Assembly: GCA_018813085.1 (NCBI GenBank)
Contig: JAHJCI010000104.1
Location: 1-10,605, forward strand
Direction: 5' to 3'
DNA length: 10,605 bases
Origin: Candidatus Omnitrophota bacterium
GTDB taxonomy: Bacteria > Omnitrophota > Gorgyraeia > Gygaellales > JAHJCI01
The position numbers and the translations under genes are program-made. Below are positions 5,431 to 10,605 of the stretch, one piece after another (position 1 is the stretch's first letter; each line of letters opens with the position of its first letter). A model generated the notes under the pieces. That model did not search any database and was not told the DNA's origin. It worked only from the letters and a program-made list of their open reading frames with translations.

Positions 5431-5451
5431 CCCTTGACCCATAACCCGTAA
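5425..5451 (+). repeat. Short degenerate repeat between fmdE-like gene and acsC
   Basis: CCGTAACCC (5425-5433), CCATAACCC (5439-5447) and CCGTAA (5446-5451) form an imperfect tandem motif that starts in the last codons of the FmdE-like gene and fills the gap to acsC. It replaces the Shine-Dalgarno expected before acsC. I do not recognise it. Confidence 0.45.
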
Positions 5452-5456
5452 AAACT

Positions 5457-6794
5457 ATGGCTCTATCAGGATTAGACATATATAAACTTCTACCTAAGAC
5501 TAATTGCAGGGAGTGCGGATTTGTTACCTGCCTTGCTTTTGCCATGCAGCTGGTAAAGAGGCAGGCGCTACCCGAGAAGTGCCCTTATTTATCCGAACAG
5601 GCAAAGAGCGCATTGGATGCGGCAAGCCGTCCACCGATTAAGCTGGTTGTAATAGGCGAGGGTGAGGATAAACTGGAGATTGGCAATGAAACCGTTATGT
5701 TCCGCCATGAGGAGAAGTTCCATCATCCTACGGGACTCGGATTTATTATTGAAGATGGCTTAAGCAGTGAGGAAATTCTTAAAACGGTTAATAAAATAAA
5801 TGCTTTAAGTTTTGAGCGTATCGGATGCCTGCTTCGGCCGAACCTTATTGCAATAAAACAGAATGGTGATGCTTCTGTTTTCGCGGCAGCGGTTAAGTTG
5901 GTCAAGGAGCATACGAATCTGGGCCTGGTTTTAATAAGCAAAGACGCATCCGCGCAAAGAAGCGCCTTGGAGATAGCTGCTTGCGGGAAGCCGTTAATCT
6001 ACGGTTTAGATAAAAATAATTTAGAGGCTTTTACTAAGCTTGCCGTAGAATTTAAAGTTCCGCTTGTAGTTTCCCTGCAGGATTTATCCGAACTCTCAGC
6101 TGTGGCCGGGAAGTTAATAGCTCAAGGCGTAGAAGACCTGATTCTTGATACGGGTAATAAGAATATTGCCGAGAAGATATGGGATTTAACCCAGATCAGG
6201 CGCCGAGGCCTTTACAGGTCAGAGCGCAGTCTTGGATTCCCGACAATAGTGACGATAGAAGATAGCGCTGACCGTTTTGATCCGATACTGGAAGCCGCGA
6301 CTTATATAGCTAAATATGCAGGGGTAGTTTTAATTAAGGCGAATGAGCCTTGGCAGGCATTATCGCTTTTAACCCTAAGGCAGAATATTTATACAGATCC
6401 GCAGAGGCCCTTACAGGTAGAGTCTAAGCTTTATCCGATAGGAAACACAAGCGATAAATCGCCCGTATTGATAACCACTAATTTTTCCTTAAGTTATTAT
6501 ACTGTCCTGGGCGAGGTAGAAGCGAGCAAGATACCTGCTTATATTATGACTATTGACACCGAAGGCATGTCTGTTTTAACTGCCTGGGCAGCAGAGAAGT
6601 TTACGCCAGAAAGCATAAGCGCAGCCATTGATAAATACGGGTTAAAAGAACAGGTCTGCCATAAACAGCTGGTTATTCCGGGTTATGTAGCAGTAATGAG
6701 CGGAAAATTAGAAGATGCTTGCGGATGGCAGGTTGCTGTCGGGCCGAAGGAGGCATCGGGTATACCGTCTTTTTTAAAAAACCTGCAGCTATAA
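5457..6794 (+). CDS. acsC: Corrinoid iron-sulfur protein large (gamma) subunit AcsC
   Basis: AcsC, with AcsD, forms the corrinoid/iron-sulfur protein that accepts a methyl group from methyl-tetrahydrofolate (via AcsE) on cob(I)amide and delivers it to acetyl-CoA synthase. The N-terminal [4Fe-4S] motif is visible: Cys17, Cys20, Cys25 and Cys42 in CREC-GF-x-TC and PEKCPY. This cluster helps reduce the cobalt. A TIM-barrel domain follows to about residue 320. The C-terminal cobalamin-binding domain (about 325-445) includes TNFSLSYYTVLGEVE and DTEGMSVLTAWAAEKF. The length of 445 aa is normal. The start MALSGLDIYKLLPKTNC is the family's usual N-terminus, so it is firm even though no Shine-Dalgarno is visible. 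acsV follows after 16 nt. Confidence 0.96.
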   Translation: MALSGLDIYKLLPKTNCRECGFVTCLAFAMQLVKRQALPEKCPYLSEQAKSALDAASRPPIKLVVIGEGEDKLEIGNETVMFRHEEKFHHPTGLGFIIEDGLSSEEILKTVNKINALSFERIGCLLRPNLIAIKQNGDASVFAAAVKLVKEHTNLGLVLISKDASAQRSALEIAACGKPLIYGLDKNNLEAFTKLAVEFKVPLVVSLQDLSELSAVAGKLIAQGVEDLILDTGNKNIAEKIWDLTQIRRRGLYRSERSLGFPTIVTIEDSADRFDPILEAATYIAKYAGVVLIKANEPWQALSLLTLRQNIYTDPQRPLQVESKLYPIGNTSDKSPVLITTNFSLSYYTVLGEVEASKIPAYIMTIDTEGMSVLTAWAAEKFTPESISAAIDKYGLKEQVCHKQLVIPGYVAVMSGKLEDACGWQVAVGPKEASGIPSFLKNLQL

Positions 6795-6810
6795 GCCGGG
6801 AAATATTTAG

Positions 6811-8739
6811 ATGAAAAAACTCAAGGTAACATTCTATCCGGAAAACAAAAGCATAGAGATAGAAAAGGGCAAGACCATACTTGCCGCAGCTATATCTGCC
6901 CATATTTATATCAATTCCAGTTGCGGAGGCGACGGAGTGTGCGGCAGGTGCAAGATAATCCTTAATAAGGGAGAGGTTATAAGCCAGCCTTCAGGAAGGC
7001 TGAGTCCTGAGCAAAGGAAGCACGGTTATTATCTGGCTTGCCAGACGTTAGTAGAGAGCGATTTAGAAGTTTTGATTCCTCCGGAGTCAAGGCTTGAACT
7101 GGATAAGCTTACTCAGGAGGAAGTAGATTTAAGATTAAAGGGTTTATATTCTAAAGCCGAAGAGGTCGGCCCGCCACAATCCCTGATAAAGGAAGGTATT
7201 TTCCGGCATTCTCCCCTGGCTACGAAATTATACCTGGAATTAACTCCTCCTGACCATACTGACCGGATAAGTGATTTGGAAAGAGTCCTCAGGCATATTC
7301 GCCAAAACTACGATGTCAAGGTAATACAAATCGGCTTGGTCAATATTCGCCGGCTGGGCAGCTTGTTGCGCGATTCGGATTGGAAGGTTACGGTTACCCT
7401 GGGCAAAAGAAACGGCACTACAGAAATAGTACTTGTGGAGCCCGGGGACACATCAGAGAAAAATTACGGGCTCTGTTTTGATATAGGAACAACTACTATA
7501 TCCGCACAATTAATCGACCTGAAAACGAAAAAGATTTTAGGCACAAAGGCCACCTACAACAGGCAGGCCAGCTTTGGAAGCGATATTATTACGCGCATTA
7601 TTTATGCCCGCGAGGAAGACGGTCTTGAGAAGCTGCATCATGCGGTGATTGATACAATGAACGAAATGATAAAGGAGCTGGTTCGGGAAAATTGTGTTGA
7701 CCTGAATGATGTTAATTGTATATTGTGTGCGGGAAATACTACCATGGTACATCTTTTATTGCGCGTTGACCCGACCTACATTAGAAGAGAACCCTACGTA
7801 TCTACGGCGAATTTTGTCCCTACGATCCGTGCTAACGAAGCCGGCATAAAGATAAATCCCCGCGGGCTTCTCTCCTGTGTTCCCGGGGTTTCCAGTTATG
7901 TCGGAGGTGATATCTCTGCCGGTATTCTTGCCTGTGGGCTGGATAAAGAGGAAGAGGTATGTTTATTAATCGATATCGGAACTAACGGAGAGATAGTTGT
8001 AGGCAATAAAGAATTTTTGATTAGCGCTGCCGCATCAGCAGGCCCTGCTTTCGAGGGAAGCGGCTTGAGCTGCGGGACAAGGGCAGCCAGAGGCGCGATC
8101 CAAAAGGTTAAAATCAGCCCAAAGGACTTTGAAGTAAGTTTCAATGTAATCAAGGACGTAAAGCCCATAGGAATTTGCGGTTCCGGGTATATTGATATTG
8201 TTTCTCAGATGCTGAAGGCAGGTCTGATTGATAAGGAAGGTAAATTCAAGCAGGTTAAATCATCCCGCCTTCGTAAAAGCGATATTGGCAATGAGTTTAT
8301 TCTTGTTTTCTCCGGGGATTCAGGGACAGGTTCTGATATCGTTGTCAGCGAAGCAGATATTGAGAATATCAAGCGCGCTAAAGCAGCTATATTTGCCGCC
8401 TCAGCAATACTCATAGAACAGCTAAGCCTGAAATTCGGCGATATCGATAAGGTATTTATTGCAGGCGGATTCGGAACGTATCTCGATATGGAAAATGCAG
8501 TTAGTATCGGATTACTCCCGGATATCGAGCGGAAGAAATTTATTTTTGTAGGAAATAGCTCCCTTGCCGGGGCAAGGGAAGTTCTCCTTTCTTATGAGGC
8601 AATGAAAAGCATTACAGAGATCGCTAAAAAAGTAACCTATCTTGAATTATCCATCGAGTCCAGGTATATGGACGAATATATGGCGGCGATGTTTTTTCCG
8701 CATACGGATAAATCAAGGTTCCCCAATATGAAAGAATAG
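6811..8739 (+). CDS. acsV: Reductive activator of the corrinoid iron-sulfur protein (RACo)
   Basis: RACo rescues the corrinoid protein when Co(I) has been oxidised to inactive Co(II), coupling ATP hydrolysis to an uphill one-electron transfer. The N-terminal plant-type [2Fe-2S] ferredoxin domain (1-95) has Cys38, Cys44, Cys47 and Cys77 (CX5CX2CX29C). A linker and middle domain run to about 215. The C-terminal ASKHA-type ATPase (DUF4445) covers about 220-642: phosphate loop FDIGTTTISAQLIDL (223-237), second loop LLIDIGTNGEIVVG (385-398), ICGSGYIDIV (455-464) and FIAGGFGTYLD (549-559). The length of 642 aa matches characterised RACo. Its place between acsC and acsD makes the corrinoid protein the likely client, rather than a methyltransferase corrinoid protein served by RamA-like enzymes. 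acsD starts 2 nt after the stop. Confidence 0.95.
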   Translation: MKKLKVTFYPENKSIEIEKGKTILAAAISAHIYINSSCGGDGVCGRCKIILNKGEVISQPSGRLSPEQRKHGYYLACQTLVESDLEVLIPPESRLELDKLTQEEVDLRLKGLYSKAEEVGPPQSLIKEGIFRHSPLATKLYLELTPPDHTDRISDLERVLRHIRQNYDVKVIQIGLVNIRRLGSLLRDSDWKVTVTLGKRNGTTEIVLVEPGDTSEKNYGLCFDIGTTTISAQLIDLKTKKILGTKATYNRQASFGSDIITRIIYAREEDGLEKLHHAVIDTMNEMIKELVRENCVDLNDVNCILCAGNTTMVHLLLRVDPTYIRREPYVSTANFVPTIRANEAGIKINPRGLLSCVPGVSSYVGGDISAGILACGLDKEEEVCLLIDIGTNGEIVVGNKEFLISAAASAGPAFEGSGLSCGTRAARGAIQKVKISPKDFEVSFNVIKDVKPIGICGSGYIDIVSQMLKAGLIDKEGKFKQVKSSRLRKSDIGNEFILVFSGDSGTGSDIVVSEADIENIKRAKAAIFAASAILIEQLSLKFGDIDKVFIAGGFGTYLDMENAVSIGLLPDIERKKFIFVGNSSLAGAREVLLSYEAMKSITEIAKKVTYLELSIESRYMDEYMAAMFFPHTDKSRFPNMKE

Positions 8740-8741
8740 TC

Positions 8742-9689
8742 ATGGCAGAATTAGTCTATCAGAAATGGTCGGGCAAGATTAACGAAACAATAATCGGAGC
8801 AGGGCCTTTATCAATAAAGATTGGCGCAGAAGAGGGCTTACCTTTTCTGTTTAAAGAAGGCAAGATCCCCAACCAGCCACGGATTGCTTTTGAGGTCTGG
8901 GACATAGCGCCTGCGGATTGGCCTGATGAGTTAGCAGGCCAATATAAGGATGTTTTTAATAATCCTTTAGAGTGGGCAGGCAAGTGCGTGCAGGAATACC
9001 AGGCTCAGGCTATCTGCTTAAGGCTTCAGGGCGCGCATCCTGATTTCGGCAACAAGTCGGCAGAAGAGGAAGCAAGATTAATAAAGGACTTACTTAAGGC
9101 ACTCGATGTACCGTTAATTATCCTGGGTTGCGGAGACGATAATAAAGACAACGAAGTCCTGCCGGTATGTTCTCAGGCAGCCAGCGGTAAGAGATGTTTG
9201 ATAGGAAGCGCTGTTGGGGACAATTATCGTACTTTGGCAGTTGCGGTTTTAGCAGACGGACACAGTATTATTGCCGAATCACCGATAGATATTAACATTG
9301 CCAAACAGCTGAATATTCTTATTTCCGATATGGGAATTCCCCTGGAAAGGATAGTAATAAATCCTACGATCGGGGCCCTGGGTTACGGCTTGGAATATGC
9401 TTATTCGATTATGGAGCGCGCAAGACTGGCTGCTTTAGCAGGAGATAAGATGATGGCGATGCCGTTTATATGTTTCGTCGGCCAGGAGACATGGAGGGCA
9501 AAAGAAGCAAAGGCAGGAGAAAAGGAGTTCCCGCAGTGGGGCCCGGAGGCTGAGCGCGGAGTGGCTTGGGAATCAGTTACGGCTGTTGCTTTACTTCAGG
9601 CAGGCGCAGACCTCTTGGTTATGCGGCATCCGAAAGCGATAGACTGCGTAAGGAAATATATTGAAGTTAGTTTCAAGGATAATATTTAA
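8742..9689 (+). CDS. acsD: Corrinoid iron-sulfur protein small (delta) subunit AcsD
   Basis: AcsD is the TIM-barrel partner of AcsC; the B12 cofactor sits at the interface of the two subunits. Family blocks are IAFEVWDIAPADWP (49-62), NPLEWAGKCV (74-83), ICLRLQGAHPD (91-101), ESPIDINIAKQLNILI (178-193), INPTIGALGYGLEYAYSIME (205-224) and VGQETWRAKEA (246-256). The length of 315 aa is as expected. It begins 2 nt after acsV without a clear Shine-Dalgarno, which indicates coupled translation and fits the need for equal amounts of subunits. No cysteine motif is expected or seen. acsE follows after 34 nt. Confidence 0.96.
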   Translation: MAELVYQKWSGKINETIIGAGPLSIKIGAEEGLPFLFKEGKIPNQPRIAFEVWDIAPADWPDELAGQYKDVFNNPLEWAGKCVQEYQAQAICLRLQGAHPDFGNKSAEEEARLIKDLLKALDVPLIILGCGDDNKDNEVLPVCSQAASGKRCLIGSAVGDNYRTLAVAVLADGHSIIAESPIDINIAKQLNILISDMGIPLERIVINPTIGALGYGLEYAYSIMERARLAALAGDKMMAMPFICFVGQETWRAKEAKAGEKEFPQWGPEAERGVAWESVTAVALLQAGADLLVMRHPKAIDCVRKYIEVSFKDNI

Positions 9690-9709
9690 CCATTCAGGCT
9701 CAAACAGAC

Positions 9710-9726
9710 AGGAGTAATAAGAGATG
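9710..9726 (+). promoter_or_regulatory. Strong ribosome binding site of acsE
   Basis: AGGAG at 9710-9714 lies 9 nt before ATG 9724 in a 34-nt gap, so acsE can be translated independently. acsC, acsV and acsD lack a comparable site. Confidence 0.6.
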
Positions 9727-10512
9727 CTTGTTATCGGAGAGTTAATCAACGGAATGTATAACCAGGCAGGGGGGGCAATTCAGAAAAAAGATAAATCCGT
9801 AATCCAGCGCCTGGTGCGTGAGCAGGTTGAAGCCGGTTGCGATGTGCTGGATTTAAACTGCGGCCCGCTAAGCCATAATCCTGCCGAGGATATGGCCTGG
9901 CTGGTGGAGAGCGTTCAGGAAGTAACCGATAAGATGCTATGCTTAGACAGCACAAAGCCTAATGCCATTGAAGAGGGCTTGAAAATAATTAGAAATAAGG
10001 CAATCATTAATTCCACCTCAGCCGATAAGGAGAAGCTTGATGTTTTTGTTCCGCTGGCATTGAAATATAAAACCGGATTAATCGGTTTAACCCTGGATAA
10101 AAAAGGCGTGCCGCAGGATAAAGACAGGCGTATGGAATTGGCTGCTATGATTATCGCTGATTGTCAGGAGAAGGGTTTTCCCTTGGAAGATCTTTATATC
10201 GACCTTGTTATCCTGCCGGTAAATGTCGCCCAGGCGCAGCTTGAAGATACCTTAAATGCATTAGCGGAATTTAAAATACATTCTTCTCCGGCTCCGAAAA
10301 CGGTAGTCGGCTTGAGTAACGTATCGCAAGGGATGAAAGAAAGAAGCCTGGTTAACCGCACTTTTTTAATCATGGCAATAGTCAACGGACTGGATGCCGC
10401 AATATTGGATCCCCTTGATAAGGAATTAATGGATTCCTTAATTACCGCAGAGTTAATTTTAAACAAGCAGATTTATTGTGATTCTTATCTACAGGCGTAT
10501 AAGAAGAAATAA
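9724..10512 (+). CDS. acsE: Methyltetrahydrofolate:corrinoid/iron-sulfur protein methyltransferase AcsE
   Basis: AcsE (MeTr) moves the N5-methyl group of methyl-tetrahydrofolate to the Co(I) centre of AcsCD, linking the folate branch to acetyl-CoA synthesis. It is a single pterin-binding TIM barrel of 262 aa, the same length as the Moorella enzyme as I recall it. The pterin-site residues fall at the same positions: Asp75 (CLDSTK), Asn96 (INSTSA), Asp160 (LYIDLVILP) and the catalytic Asn199 (GLSNVSQ). The N-terminus MLVIGELINGM and the C-terminal block CDSYL are typical. A good Shine-Dalgarno (AGGAG, 9710-9714) lies 9 nt before the ATG, in contrast to the coupled genes upstream. Nothing suggests a fusion or loss. 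A methionine-synthase-type paralog is less likely because the sequence aligns end to end with MeTr. Confidence 0.96.
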   Translation: MLVIGELINGMYNQAGGAIQKKDKSVIQRLVREQVEAGCDVLDLNCGPLSHNPAEDMAWLVESVQEVTDKMLCLDSTKPNAIEEGLKIIRNKAIINSTSADKEKLDVFVPLALKYKTGLIGLTLDKKGVPQDKDRRMELAAMIIADCQEKGFPLEDLYIDLVILPVNVAQAQLEDTLNALAEFKIHSSPAPKTVVGLSNVSQGMKERSLVNRTFLIMAIVNGLDAAILDPLDKELMDSLITAELILNKQIYCDSYLQAYKKK

Positions 10513-10530
10513 TAGCCTGTTTCTAATCTT

Positions 10531-10604
10531 GGCGGTGTAGCTCAGTCTGGCAGAGCGAACGGCTCATACCCGTTATGTCACTGGTTCAAATCCAGTCGCC
10601 GCCA
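10531..10604 (+). tRNA. tRNA-Met(CAT), elongator type
   Basis: All four arms can be drawn. The acceptor pairs GGCGGTG (10531-10537) with CGCCGCC (10597-10603), with one G-T wobble. The D arm pairs GCTC (10540-10543) with GAGC (10553-10556). The anticodon stem pairs AACGG with CCGTT around loop CTCATAC, with anticodon CAT at 10565-10567. The T arm ACTGG/CCAGT encloses TTCAAAT. The discriminator is A10604. The paired 1-72 end and the lack of three G-C pairs in the anticodon stem argue against initiator tRNA. CTCATAC followed by CC fits elongator Met better than lysidine-type Ile(CAT), though the latter is not fully excluded. The window ends one base later, so an encoded CCA cannot be checked. 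Confidence 0.93.
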
Positions 10605-10605
10605 C

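Noticed and set aside
8228..8416. A 62-codon + strand ORF inside acsV
   Set aside because: It is a shifted frame within a gene with firm family matches on both sides and has no recognisable domain.
10513..10530. Terminator between acsE and the tRNA
   Set aside because: The 18-nt gap has no stem followed by a T-run.
10531..10604. Initiator tRNA-fMet
   Set aside because: Position 1 pairs with 72 and the anticodon stem lacks the three consecutive G-C pairs typical of initiators.

Overview
The window reads as a bacterial chromosome segment carrying the methyl-branch core of the Wood-Ljungdahl (reductive acetyl-CoA) pathway. The genes are dense, all on the + strand, and moderate in GC by eye. 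An uncultured anaerobe, possibly Candidatus Omnitrophota (OP3) or a similar lineage, is my best guess. That placement is inference from gene content, not a phylogeny: a bacterial-type acsC/acsV/acsD/acsE set, a bactofilin fused to a helix-turn-helix, a GxxExxY protein and larB.

Positions 1-2405 are housekeeping: the last codons of gatB, a membrane-anchored S41 C-terminal processing protease, and tsaD (tRNA t6A synthesis) 3 nt behind it. Positions 2406-2920 are the odd part. A GxxExxY gene (PD-(D/E)XK nuclease fold) is bracketed by imperfect inverted repeats of about 37-39 nt, made of GATTA/TAATC units spaced 9-12 bp apart. Several perfect palindromes lie at its edges, and a consensus-like sigma70 promoter sits in and beside the right repeat, pointing into mgtC.

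Positions 2921-4280 hold an MgtC/SapB-family membrane protein, a bactofilin with a C-terminal excisionase/MerR-like helix-turn-helix, and a small protein with the same kind of helix-turn-helix followed by a single C-terminal membrane segment. The pair suggests a membrane- or cytoskeleton-linked DNA-binding module.

Positions 4281-10512 hold larB (nickel-pincer nucleotide synthesis), an FmdE-family protein, and then acsC, acsV, acsD and acsE. AcsE moves the methyl group of methyl-tetrahydrofolate onto the corrinoid iron-sulfur protein AcsCD; AcsV reductively reactivates the oxidised corrinoid; the CODH/acetyl-CoA synthase that would use the methyl group is not in the window. Gaps from the bactofilin gene to acsE are only 0-34 nt, so one transcript is plausible. 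The window closes with an elongator tRNA-Met(CAT). I saw no convincing intrinsic terminator, CRISPR array, transposase or rRNA.
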